A stretch of 64,000 bases of DNA from RGIG4708 sp045538875 (GTDB lineage Bacteria; Bacillota; Clostridia; UMGS1810), in contig JAZQEG010000017.1 of NCBI GenBank assembly GCA_045538875.1, positions 13,772-77,771 of the forward strand. Reading direction: 5' to 3'. The position numbers and the translations under genes are program-made. Within the stretch, counting starts at the first letter, position 1. Each line of letters starts with the position of its first letter. Below, one piece after another: positions 52,973 through 60,314 of the stretch. The notes beneath the pieces were generated by a model, which was not told the DNA's origin, made no database searches, and saw nothing but the letters and a program-made list of their open reading frames with translations.

Positions 52973-54160
52973 TTAATCATTGTTTTCGAGCTCTGCAAAT
53001 TTTGCCGCCATTGTGGGATTGTTTTTGGTAAGGCGCTTGATTGTTAAATCTTCTGCCTTGTTGTTGGCAAGTCGAAGATTATTTTCTGATGAAAGAAGTG
53101 CGTCTTTTGTTTTTTGCAAATGGTCGATTGTTTTGTCTATTTCGTCAATTGCCTTTTGAAATTTTTCGCTTGCTATGCGGAAATTTCGCGAAAACTTGTC
53201 TTTAAAGTCATTAATATCATCTTCAAAATGTGTAATATCTATATTTTGGTTTTTAATAACCGCAAGCTCCTGCTTGTATTTAAGCGAATTAAGTGCAGCA
53301 TTTCTGAGCAGCGTTATTATTGGTATAAAAAACTGCGGGCGTACCACATACATCTTTGGGTATCTGTGTGACACATCCACAATGCCAGTGTTGTAATACT
53401 CATTGTCTGCCTCAAGCATTGTTACGAGCACTGCATATTCACAGCCCTTTTCGTTGCGGTCTTTGTCAAGTTCTTTAAAAAAGTCTTCGTTTTTGTGCTT
53501 GGTTGCGGTGGTATCCATTTCATTTTTCATTTCAAACATAATGGATATAAATTCAGTGCCGTCGGCTGATGCTTCACGATAAATAAAATCGCCTTTACTG
53601 CCTGTTTTTGCATCGTTATCCTTTTCAAAATATGCATTTTGAAAAGCGGTTGCACGCAGCTTGTTAAATTCCATTTCACAGTGCTGTTCAAGGCTCTCGC
53701 CTATCATTTTGGTAGACTGACGGGTTTTAAAATCCTTGTAATATGCAATTTCGTCATCTTTTAATTTAATCTGCTCCGAGTGTCTTTCGATAATGGACTT
53801 CTCTTTTAAATCCCACTGGGATTTTGAAAGTTTTATCTCATTTTCAAGTTCAAAAATTTTTGCGTCTTTATCTGAAACTGCGTTTTTTACACAAAGGTCT
53901 GTATTGGTTTTTGAAAGTTCAAGTTCACCTTTGAGTTTTGATATTTCAAGGTCTTTTTGTGATATGAGATTATCTTTTTCGGCAGAAAGTTTTGCAAGAG
54001 CAATTTCAACCGCATTTTGCTTTTCGGTTCGTAAAATATTTTCTCTCTCGGCGATTTCCTTTTCAAACTCACCATCACGGACTTGTTTTAGTATTGCCGA
54101 ATATCCCGATTCGTCAACATGAAAAATCTCACCGCATTTAGGGCATTTAATTTCCTGCAT
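52973..54160 (-). CDS. DUF2130 protein (zinc ribbon, coiled coil, nuclease-like core)
   Basis: A 395-aa cytoplasmic protein of the DUF2130 family. N-terminal half ribbon IKCPKCGEIFHVDE (Cys6, Cys9), a long coiled coil at about 40-150, then the conserved core (KMIGESLEQHCEMEFN, GDFIYRE, FEMKNEMD, CEYAVLVTMLE, MYVVRPQFFIPII) that resembles restriction-endonuclease folds, and a second coiled coil at the end. RmuC has the same coiled-coil plus nuclease design, so a role in DNA end handling is possible but unproven. AGGAGAG precedes ATG 54160. Confidence 0.88.
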   Translation of the reverse strand: MQEIKCPKCGEIFHVDESGYSAILKQVRDGEFEKEIAERENILRTEKQNAVEIALAKLSAEKDNLISQKDLEISKLKGELELSKTNTDLCVKNAVSDKDAKIFELENEIKLSKSQWDLKEKSIIERHSEQIKLKDDEIAYYKDFKTRQSTKMIGESLEQHCEMEFNKLRATAFQNAYFEKDNDAKTGSKGDFIYREASADGTEFISIMFEMKNEMDTTATKHKNEDFFKELDKDRNEKGCEYAVLVTMLEADNEYYNTGIVDVSHRYPKMYVVRPQFFIPIITLLRNAALNSLKYKQELAVIKNQNIDITHFEDDINDFKDKFSRNFRIASEKFQKAIDEIDKTIDHLQKTKDALLSSENNLRLANNKAEDLTIKRLTKNNPTMAAKFAELENND

Positions 54161-54200
54161 AATAACTCTCCTAAAATTTAGTTTTAATAAATATGTATTA

Positions 54201-54229
54201 AGTATATCACATTAAATTTTTGTTGTCAA
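54201..54229 (-). promoter_or_regulatory. Promoter of the DUF2130 gene
   Basis: TTGACA (54224-54229), 17 bases, TATACT (54201-54206), TGA before the -10. Confidence 0.87.
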
Positions 54230-54258
54230 AACACTTTAACTTATAATATCAACATAAC

Positions 54259-54294
54259 AAAAACAGCTTAAAACCTATAGTTTCAAGCTGTTTT
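54259..54294 (-). terminator. Orphan minus-strand terminator next to the att candidate
   Basis: AAAACAGCTTGAAAC / GGTTTTAAGCTGTTTT stem followed by T5 on the minus strand. The nearest upstream stop is 145 bases away; it fits a terminator that once belonged to guaA, whose last codons appear at 54310-54321. Confidence 0.72.
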
Positions 54295-54309
54295 AAATAA
54301 TTTATGGTA

Positions 54310-54321
54310 TTATTCCCACTC
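54310..54321 (-). other. Candidate attachment site: copy of the guaA 3' end
   Basis: On the minus strand GAGTGGGAATAA, which encodes Glu-Trp-Glu-stop, the near-universal end of GMP synthase (GuaA). The 3' end of guaA is a known integration site for tyrosine-recombinase elements. No guaA frame continues upstream of it; the sequence to the right is unrelated. It marks the probable left end of an integrated element, with intact guaA expected beyond the right window edge. Confidence 0.6.
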
Positions 54322-54438
54322 TTAACTCTCAAAGCTATTTGTGGTTATATGTGGTCTAAAAGCAATCGAATTAAGACTATTTTTCTAAACAATCTACTTT
54401 GTCTATATAGTCTTCTGAAAAATGTACGTCAATCGACG

Positions 54439-55488
54439 TCATTTATTTTTTGTTGAATCTGGTTCTCCATTACGCACAACATCTTCAAAATCAAATATCA
54501 TTGTACTGGTGTTAAGTTTCTTGAAGCAACGCCTACATCTAAATCTGTTTTGCGTAAATTTAATCCAATCCAAATCAGAGTTGTGTTTTTTTCCACATCT
54601 TGTACAAAACAAATACATTTCTTCTAAACTTAATAATTCTTTAACTTTATCGAAGGAAGTATGTGCCGCATATAAGTTTTTCAGAGCCAAGTTGTATTTG
54701 TTTATAAGTACAGTATATTCCTTTAGCTTTGCTATATCAATGAATATTTTTGCGATAACATCCATTGTATAAAACATAACGTATGGCATGGAGGTATAAT
54801 AATAACCAACGTTTCTTTTGTAAATCTCATCATCCATAAAAACAAAGTTCAGTCCAGATGGAGACGTTTTCAAATTAGCCCTTGTTGTTATCAAGTGGTT
54901 TGTAGCCTGTAACATACCATTAAGACTGAATTCTTCGGTATAACTGTACCTAAAATCATACATATCAATTACTGCCGAAACGTCATCTGGTTGTATTTTA
55001 TGAATATGGCTCTTTCTCTTTTCTTCAAAACGTTTGCTTACAATTTCATATTTCCCAACGTCATCAGACTCCAACATCAATTTAACAAGTTCCACTTTAT
55101 CTACATATAACCATTCGAGATATGCTAATGTTTCTTGTAAAGGTTTCCTTAATAACGCCCAAGCCACATTTATATTTCCGTTAAACGCTTGTTCAATCGA
55201 AGCAATATAGTAATTTGAAAAATCAACAACAAGTGAAAAGAACAAATGCTTATAATAAAAATTATATACTACGTCTTCGTGTCCATTCTCTAATAGCCAT
55301 TTTTGTCTATCCGCATTGTTTAAGTTACAATACTCTTTTAGAACCTCCTCGTTTTCTACTGGAATAGAAAAACTTTCATTAGATAGATGTTTTTCGTCTG
55401 CGTATTTTATCATATCTAACAAACAATTTTTACAATATTCAAGAAACGAGTGGTTAGGACTAAAGTCGGTATTAAAATTATTAGACAT
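54439..55488 (-). CDS. Unknown protein with C-terminal zinc-ribbon-like cysteines
   Basis: A 349-aa soluble, mostly helical protein that I do not recognise. It contains several aromatic-rich helices (VVDFSNYYIASIEQAFNG, AWALLRKPLQETLAYLEWLY) reminiscent of abortive-infection or HEPN-like helical proteins, but no RxxxxH motif is clear. The C-terminus has FCTRCGKKH and CRRCFKK about 20 residues apart, enough for one zinc site. ATG 55488 has AAAGGAG upstream; the longer frame to 55602 overlaps the preceding gene. It is the last gene of the zinc-ribbon operon, 43 bases after its neighbour. Confidence 0.8.
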   Translation of the reverse strand: MSNNFNTDFSPNHSFLEYCKNCLLDMIKYADEKHLSNESFSIPVENEEVLKEYCNLNNADRQKWLLENGHEDVVYNFYYKHLFFSLVVDFSNYYIASIEQAFNGNINVAWALLRKPLQETLAYLEWLYVDKVELVKLMLESDDVGKYEIVSKRFEEKRKSHIHKIQPDDVSAVIDMYDFRYSYTEEFSLNGMLQATNHLITTRANLKTSPSGLNFVFMDDEIYKRNVGYYYTSMPYVMFYTMDVIAKIFIDIAKLKEYTVLINKYNLALKNLYAAHTSFDKVKELLSLEEMYLFCTRCGKKHNSDLDWIKFTQNRFRCRRCFKKLNTSTMIFDFEDVVRNGEPDSTKNK

Positions 55489-55531
55489 TCGTTCTTCTCC
55501 TTTTATTATTCCTCGCTTTTTGCCAGGTTGA

Positions 55532-56260
55532 TTAGTGACAAGCAGAACACTTTTTATATCCGTCACCTTTTGCGGCTTCACTGTTATAAATCCAGAAACC
55601 ATCAGATGTATCTAATTTTGAGCAACCATATTTGTGATAAGTCCTTGAATTATCATCAGGCACTATTTCAGCATGGTCTCTAAAGAATTTCAATTCCCAA
55701 TAGTTATCCCATTTTTCATCTTCTAAGGCATCAACCTCTTTTTGTAATTTGTTTTTTTTGCTTTCGAGATTGCTAACTTGCCACTCAAGAGAATCAATTT
55801 CGCTATATTGATAGATATTAAATCCGATTGCTGTAATTAACGCTATCGAGAATACAAGCACAATAAAGAAAACCTTATTAAATCGAATGCCCTTAAAATA
55901 CTTCTTTCCACATCCAGTACATTGTTTCGTTTCACCATCAATCAATGAGCCACAACGAGAACAATATTTTACCTTTTTCTTTTTTTCGTTAGAGGTGTTA
56001 TGTAAGATGAGTTTAACCGTATCAACTACAACGGATGTCGGCTCTTGAATTTGCGTTTCTGGGCGTGGAGTTTCCGTTGGTACACTATCAATTTGCTCTG
56101 GAACTTCGTTCTCTATATCGGAATGTACAGTTGTCTTGTCTGATACATCGTCAATCGGTTCTGTTGAAACATCTTCCTCAATAGGTTCGATTTTACTACC
56201 GCAATACTGACAGAACTCACTATCATCTGGTAATTTGTGATTACATTTATTACAAATCAT
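55532..56260 (-). CDS. Membrane protein with two zinc ribbons and a C-terminal Cys/His motif
   Basis: A 242-aa protein. N-terminal zinc ribbon with cysteines 3, 6, 17, 20; acidic Pro/Glu/Thr-rich linker (25-85); second ribbon YCSRCG..CTGCG at about 103-120; one membrane helix at about 131-151; coiled coil (155-185); and a C-terminal TYHKYGCSKLD...CSAC motif like the metal-binding tails found on nuclease-associated proteins (YHKPxC..K..Y..C..C). The layout puts the ribbons inside the cell and the tail outside. AAGGAG precedes ATG 56260. Confidence 0.85.
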   Translation of the reverse strand: MICNKCNHKLPDDSEFCQYCGSKIEPIEEDVSTEPIDDVSDKTTVHSDIENEVPEQIDSVPTETPRPETQIQEPTSVVVDTVKLILHNTSNEKKKKVKYCSRCGSLIDGETKQCTGCGKKYFKGIRFNKVFFIVLVFSIALITAIGFNIYQYSEIDSLEWQVSNLESKKNKLQKEVDALEDEKWDNYWELKFFRDHAEIVPDDNSRTYHKYGCSKLDTSDGFWIYNSEAAKGDGYKKCSACH

Positions 56261-56266
56261 TCTTAA

Positions 56267-56851
56267 TCACTCCTTTTCTATGACTTCAGTACCACATTTG
56301 TCGCAAAACATTGAACCATCAAGCAATCTGTTACCACACTTTCGGCAAAAAGTAGTTTTATTACCTTCTCCGCCTTCGTACTGTATATTGTTTGGGGTTT
56401 CATCAAAATTTCCTGGTGTATATTCTGCTTTAATAAGTCTTTTGTTGAAATATTTAATATTTAGACGATACCAAACAAAAAATGCGATAACCAAAATAAT
56501 TATTCCACAGATAAGAGCTATACCAATGTCAAAACCATTTTGAATGTATTGCTGTACTGCTTGACTATAAGCCATATATATCGTTTCGTATATTAAAACA
56601 CTTTTAACAAACGGAACAAAGGCTCTATAATCTCCTCTTGATTTTGCGAAAACCATTATTGCGAGTACAGGCTGAGCAACTGCTCCTAGGAAGTATAGCA
56701 TCATCCACCAATAGCTTGTATATACTTCTACATATTGAAAGAAATCTGTAATAACCGTTAATGAAGCAAGACAGGCAAGCCAAGGTCTAACCTTTGTATA
56801 AAAGGTAAACCATTTAGTACCTCTGCTTCTATCCATAAATAAACTATCCAT
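56267..56851 (-). CDS. Four-helix membrane protein with C-terminal zinc ribbon
   Basis: 194 aa. Four or five hydrophobic segments (about 25-40, 47-68, 82-98 and 107-128) followed by a charged linker and a C-terminal CxxC-X10-CxxC zinc ribbon (Cys169, 172, 183, 186), nearly the same as in the two genes upstream. No family recognised for the membrane part. AAGGAGG precedes ATG 56851. It lies three bases after the next gene upstream. Confidence 0.85.
   Translation of the reverse strand: MDSLFMDRSRGTKWFTFYTKVRPWLACLASLTVITDFFQYVEVYTSYWWMMLYFLGAVAQPVLAIMVFAKSRGDYRAFVPFVKSVLIYETIYMAYSQAVQQYIQNGFDIGIALICGIIILVIAFFVWYRLNIKYFNKRLIKAEYTPGNFDETPNNIQYEGGEGNKTTFCRKCGNRLLDGSMFCDKCGTEVIEKE
56283..56350 (-). 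repeat. 68-bp zinc-ribbon repeat, copy 1
   Basis: Encodes the CRKCG..CDKCG ribbon of the 194-aa protein. Imperfect direct repeat with copies at 56871-56938 and 57193-57260. Confidence 0.8.
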
Positions 56852-56854
56852 TTT

Positions 56855-57172
56855 CTAGTCCTCCTTAACAATTGCTGTACCGCATTTGTTACAAAATTGC
56901 GCCCCGTCAAGTAATTTGTTGCCACACTTACGACAAAAGGTGACTTTTTCCTCAGCGGTTGCTTCCTCGTTATCAAGCATCTGTTCTGAATCTGGTTTTT
57001 TTGTATTTTCTGGAAATTTATTTAAATTACTCAAGCAAAAAGTAATAATCATAGTAATTAATGGTGAAATAAGAAAACTTAAAAAATACCATCCCCAAAA
57101 ATTTCTACCCTTCTTCTTTGCTACAAAACCTGGTATCAATGCCCATAACGCTATTCCAAGAATTTGTGCCAT
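56855..57172 (-). CDS. Small two-helix membrane protein with C-terminal zinc ribbon
   Basis: 105 aa. Two membrane helices (about 3-19 and 25-46), with KKKGRNFWGWYFLSFLISPL resembling the small membrane domain often found before zinc ribbons in Firmicute proteins, a linker rich in Glu, and a C-terminal ribbon (Cys80, 83, 94, 97). AAAGGAG precedes ATG 57172. Function unknown; the ribbon DNA is a near repeat of the neighbouring genes. Confidence 0.85.
   Translation of the reverse strand: MAQILGIALWALIPGFVAKKKGRNFWGWYFLSFLISPLITMIITFCLSNLNKFPENTKKPDSEQMLDNEEATAEEKVTFCRKCGNKLLDGAQFCNKCGTAIVKED
56871..56938 (-). repeat. 68-bp zinc-ribbon repeat, copy 2
   Basis: Encodes the ribbon of the 105-aa protein; about 80 percent like copy 3 by eye, including a 17-base identical block. 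Confidence 0.8.
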
Positions 57173-57179
57173 AATTATT

Positions 57180-57620
57180 TCACTCCTTTATAATTTCAGT
57201 TCCACATTTGTTACAAAATTGTGACCTGTCAAGTAACTTATTGCCACATTTTCGACAATATTTTATCTCGGTTGTTTCGTTTGAGTTTTCGTTCTGTGTT
57301 GGTTCGCTAATATGTAATGGCTGAAATCCCTCTAGAACCCTACGCTTTTTCAAAATGTTCAACCCTACCGTTGAAAATACACCAGTCCATAAGATATAAG
57401 GTGCACCAGAAGATTTCCCATTAAATACTATGAATAGGAACATAACAAAAAAATTTATACCGTAGCAAAGCAAATTGTATTTTTTTCTTGTTATAGTCTT
57501 TTTTCTTGTATTTGCGAAAATTATAGGAAACAAGGCATAAGCTAAAAGAGTTATTCCTAACATTATAAGCAGAATTGGTATATATACCGCAGGTCCTTGC
57601 TGGAACAGCTCATATGTCAT
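57180..57620 (-). CDS. Membrane protein with C-terminal zinc ribbon
   Basis: 146 aa with three or four membrane helices (about 12-37, 50-65 and 70-90), a linker, and a C-terminal CxxC-X10-CxxC ribbon (Cys122, 125, 136, 139). GGAAGGAG precedes ATG 57620. The membrane part differs from the neighbours although the last 26 residues are nearly the same. Confidence 0.85.
   Translation of the reverse strand: MTYELFQQGPAVYIPILLIMLGITLLAYALFPIIFANTRKKTITRKKYNLLCYGINFFVMFLFIVFNGKSSGAPYILWTGVFSTVGLNILKKRRVLEGFQPLHISEPTQNENSNETTEIKYCRKCGNKLLDRSQFCNKCGTEIIKE
57193..57260 (-). repeat. 68-bp zinc-ribbon repeat, copy 3
   Basis: Encodes the ribbon of the 146-aa protein; the same length and codon phase as copies 1 and 2. 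Confidence 0.8.
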
Positions 57621-57641
57621 AACGTTCCATCTCCTTCCTCA

Positions 57642-59000
57642 TCATTTTTCACTTCTTTTTGTTCCACATATATGGCAGAACAAACTATCAGTAGTCAAAT
57701 TGCTTCCGCAATTAGAACAAATTGCTCCTTCTTCATCCATAGATGAAACATCTAATTCCAAAATAGTTTCTGACACATTCAGTTTGACGTTTCTTTTCTT
57801 GTTATGCCTCACAACAAAAACTATAACAAGTGCGATTATTCCGAACATTACAATCATCAACAACACAGGAGTTGTTGGGTTGGTACTATCAACATTTTCG
57901 TACTCAACACTATTAAGCAGTTTTTCAAAATCCGTAAAGTATGGACTGTCTTTTGTTCCTCCAAACTGAAACTCATATAACCAGCCATTGTGAAAACGAA
58001 CTACTCTCGTCATATCCACAATAAACTCCATACCGTACATTTCTTGTTTGCTTTTTTGCTCGGCTATAAAATAATCAATTCCGTTATAGGTAACTTTGGA
58101 TATGTTGTTGGCATCAACGCCAAAATATTCCTTCATATCGTCCACGGTAAAAAGTGATGAGTCAAAATCGGAACGAGAAGCTCCAAATTTTTCTGACTCT
58201 GACATTTGCGACCAAAGGTCTGTACTTCCGTACATAATTGACAGTCCTTCTTCTTTGCCAGAAGCAAACTTTACATCGATATACTCTCTGTCTTTGGATA
58301 AATCCTTTTCGTGCCAATTTGCTGGGACAGTGAATTTGGTATTCGTATCAACATCTATATACTCAAACGCATCGGTTTCTGGAACAGTTGGAGCTGGTAT
58401 GGGGGCTGTATCAAATACAATACTATCAATAACACCCTTAATAACAGCTTCTTGAGTCTGCGATAATGCTCCAGAATAAGACCTGATGGTAAAATTTATC
58501 GTTTTGGCATCATAATTAGTATAATATTGTAAGCCATAAAACGAATTACTTGTATCAGTAATGTGAAGTTTGATGAACTTTGCTTGTGAATGCTCGTAAA
58601 TGTCATAATTTGTAATGGTAAGTCCATAGTCTTCATATCCTTTCACAAGCGAGGAAGCAAGTGTTTTTAGCGTACCGTTGCTAAATTCGGATAAATTATT
58701 AAAAACCCCATCAGTCATAGTTACAACAATTTCTTCGTTAGTTCCATCGTTTGGGATAGCATTAAGATAAACCCCAGTTGACTTGAACTGTTTTATAAGG
58801 TCAGTTCCCGACAGTCCACGGTCACTAAAAATAGAACTATATGGTGAAGTATCTTGGGTTATTACATCATATTTTGATGGTATAGTTACCTCAAGTCCTA
58901 ATTCATCAAGTTCGTATGTACTAGAAGTCGCAAATGCTGGAAGTGTGAAAACGGATAACGAAAAAGCTAAAACAAATAAGCTAGTTAAAATTTTTTTCAT
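57642..59000 (-). CDS. Exported single-pass protein with cytoplasmic zinc ribbon
   Basis: 452 aa. Signal peptide MKKILTSLFVLAFSLSVFTLPAFA, an extracytoplasmic region with two repeats of a PsbP-like or lipoprotein-like beta domain (YELDELGLEVTIPSKYD at 29 and FEYIDVDTNTKFTVPANW near 235), a membrane helix at about 378-399, a basic stop-transfer, and a C-terminal zinc ribbon inside the cell (Cys428, 431, 442, 445). The design is a sensor-like one: outside domain, one helix, inside ribbon. AAGGGG precedes ATG 59000. First structural gene after the XRE regulator. Confidence 0.87.
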   Translation of the reverse strand: MKKILTSLFVLAFSLSVFTLPAFATSSTYELDELGLEVTIPSKYDVITQDTSPYSSIFSDRGLSGTDLIKQFKSTGVYLNAIPNDGTNEEIVVTMTDGVFNNLSEFSNGTLKTLASSLVKGYEDYGLTITNYDIYEHSQAKFIKLHITDTSNSFYGLQYYTNYDAKTINFTIRSYSGALSQTQEAVIKGVIDSIVFDTAPIPAPTVPETDAFEYIDVDTNTKFTVPANWHEKDLSKDREYIDVKFASGKEEGLSIMYGSTDLWSQMSESEKFGASRSDFDSSLFTVDDMKEYFGVDANNISKVTYNGIDYFIAEQKSKQEMYGMEFIVDMTRVVRFHNGWLYEFQFGGTKDSPYFTDFEKLLNSVEYENVDSTNPTTPVLLMIVMFGIIALVIVFVVRHNKKRNVKLNVSETILELDVSSMDEEGAICSNCGSNLTTDSLFCHICGTKRSEK

Positions 59001-59034
59001 AGTATATACCCCTTCAATTCTGCTTATATTATTT

Positions 59035-59253
59035 TTATTCACCAGAACTATCATCAGCGTGGATATACTCAACAATGTCGCCATACGACACGCCCAACGC
59101 CTTACATATTTTATTGAGGATAGTCATACTGACTTCCTCGTTACGATTGATTTTAGTCCAGGTATTCGCTGACACATTACATCTTTCTCGACACTCCTTC
59201 GGGGTGATGTCGTGTTCCAGCATATACCTAAATAAAGGTTTATAACTTACCAT
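59035..59253 (-). CDS. XRE/Cro-type HTH regulator
   Basis: A 72-aa single-domain regulator: SYKPLFRYMLEHDITPKECRERCNVSANTWTKINRNEEVSMTILNKICKALGV covers the five-helix Cro/CI fold, with a short acidic tail. I chose ATG 59253, eight bases after AAGGAG. It is the first gene of the operon and has the only visible promoter, so it probably controls the zinc-ribbon genes and itself. Confidence 0.9.
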   Translation of the reverse strand: MVSYKPLFRYMLEHDITPKECRERCNVSANTWTKINRNEEVSMTILNKICKALGVSYGDIVEYIHADDSSGE

Positions 59254-59305
59254 AAAAACCACTCCTTATATAGCCTACCAATCAATACAAAATTTTACCA
59301 ATTAC

Positions 59306-59334
59306 ATAATAACACATTTTTCTACAAAAATCAA
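59306..59334 (-). promoter_or_regulatory. Promoter of the XRE/zinc-ribbon operon
   Basis: TTGATT (59329-59334), 17 bases, TATTAT (59306-59311), TGT before the -10. The adjacent ACAATTTCTTGTGA on the plus strand at 59344-59357 holds a short inverted repeat (CACAA/TTGTG) that could be the XRE operator. Confidence 0.75.
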
Positions 59335-59357
59335 GATATTCTCACAATTTCTTGTGA

Positions 59358-59683
59358 TTTTATCGCTAAATCCCGAATTGAGAACATAAAAAATGCCGAA
59401 TTCAGCACCACCGCACCAAATCGGCTTTTTTTACGGAACGATAGATAGCAAGAGATTTTCAAGGTTAAAGGCTTCCTGTTCCTCACTTCGTACCCGAAGC
59501 GAAACGCCAGTAGTACGGGTGGTGTTTCACATCGGGCGAAGCAAGTGAAAATGTGCTTTGCGAAGCACCGAGTTTTTTGACAAAAACTCTCATTTTCCCT
59601 TGTACTCCGTTCGGAACAGGAACGCCTTGCGAGGCGTTCAAATCGGTAAAAAGCTCTCTGCGGAGAGCTTTTTTAATGTAAAA
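59358..59683. other. Structured non-coding leader with tandem UNCG hairpins
   Basis: No gene seen. Hairpins in plus-strand order: GCCGA..TCGGC followed by T7 (59395-59432, terminator-like); TTTCAC/GTGAAA (59525-59550); GTGCTT-TGCG-AAGCAC (59553-59568); GAGTTTTT-TGAC-AAAAACTC (59570-59589); GAACGCCT-TGCG-AGGCGTTC (59620-59639); AAAAAGCTCTC-TGCG-GAGAGCTTTTT (59648-59674). Three share the same UNCG-type TGCG loop. The tract is visibly more GC-rich than its flanks. It could be an untranslated RNA, an attenuator or an origin. Confidence 0.5.
59648..59674. terminator. Strong terminator-like hairpin before the first plus-strand gene
   Basis: AAAAAGCTCTC-TGCG-GAGAGCTTTTT, an 11-bp stem ending in T6 on the plus strand and A-run flanked, so it may work both ways and isolates the two transcription units. 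Confidence 0.75.
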
Positions 59684-59712
59684 TTATATTTTTCAATTCG
59701 GCACAGTAGAAT
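59684..59712 (+). promoter_or_regulatory. Candidate element promoter (TTATAT-N17-TAGAAT)
   Basis: TTATAT (59684-59689), 17 bases, TAGAAT (59707-59712). The -10 region TAGAATATAAAAA recurs exactly before the 45-aa gene at 60941-60953. Confidence 0.55.
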
Positions 59713-59740
59713 ATAAAAACACAATTTGTGAGGTGATGCT

Positions 59741-60310
59741 ATGCGAAAATCCAGCTACCTGTCAATATCCGAAGCAAAGGACAGGGATGCCTATTTGCTT
59801 CTGTTAAATTGTAACTGCTGTCTTCACTCCCAGCTTAAAGAGTATGTCAGCGAAAATCGTATCAAGAGCTACCTTCACGCCAAGCTCATCGAGAAGATTG
59901 CCATCCAGGACAGATTTGTCTATCGACTCACCGATAAAGGCTACCGAGAGTTCGGACGTGAGATAAGCACCGACAATTACCGCTACCACTCCAATTCCCT
60001 GGAACACGACATCGCCCTGGCTCAAAGGTATATTGACCTACATAGACAAGACCCTGGATGTATCTGGCGTAACGAACAGGACTTGAAACGAGAAAGAGCT
60101 GATATAGTGGATAATCTGCGAGAGCAAGGCAGACACTACGAAGCTGAAAGGTTTCTGGCTTCCAGCGTTCCAGACTGTACTATAACGATGTCAAACGGTA
60201 TCTCCTATGGCTTTGACATCGTTACGGATAATTACACATCGGCTGACATCCAGCTAAAAGAGGACTTCTGTACCGAGCTACAAATGGAATTTCACTACGA
60301 AAGGATTTGA
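59741..60310 (+). CDS. Replication-relaxation-like winged-helix protein of the mobile element
   Basis: 189 aa, soluble. The N-terminal half reads as a winged helix (LSISEAKDRDAYLLLL...YVSENRIKSYLHAKLIEK, then DRFVYRLTDKGYREF), and the centre EHDIALAQRYIDL resembles replication-relaxation family proteins of plasmids and integrative elements. The C-terminal part is unknown. GAGGTG precedes ATG 59741. Codon use is richer in G+C than in the chromosomal part. The next gene starts four bases after its stop. The family call is tentative. Confidence 0.72.
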   Translation: MRKSSYLSISEAKDRDAYLLLLNCNCCLHSQLKEYVSENRIKSYLHAKLIEKIAIQDRFVYRLTDKGYREFGREISTDNYRYHSNSLEHDIALAQRYIDLHRQDPGCIWRNEQDLKRERADIVDNLREQGRHYEAERFLASSVPDCTITMSNGISYGFDIVTDNYTSADIQLKEDFCTELQMEFHYERI

Positions 60311-60314
60311 TTTA

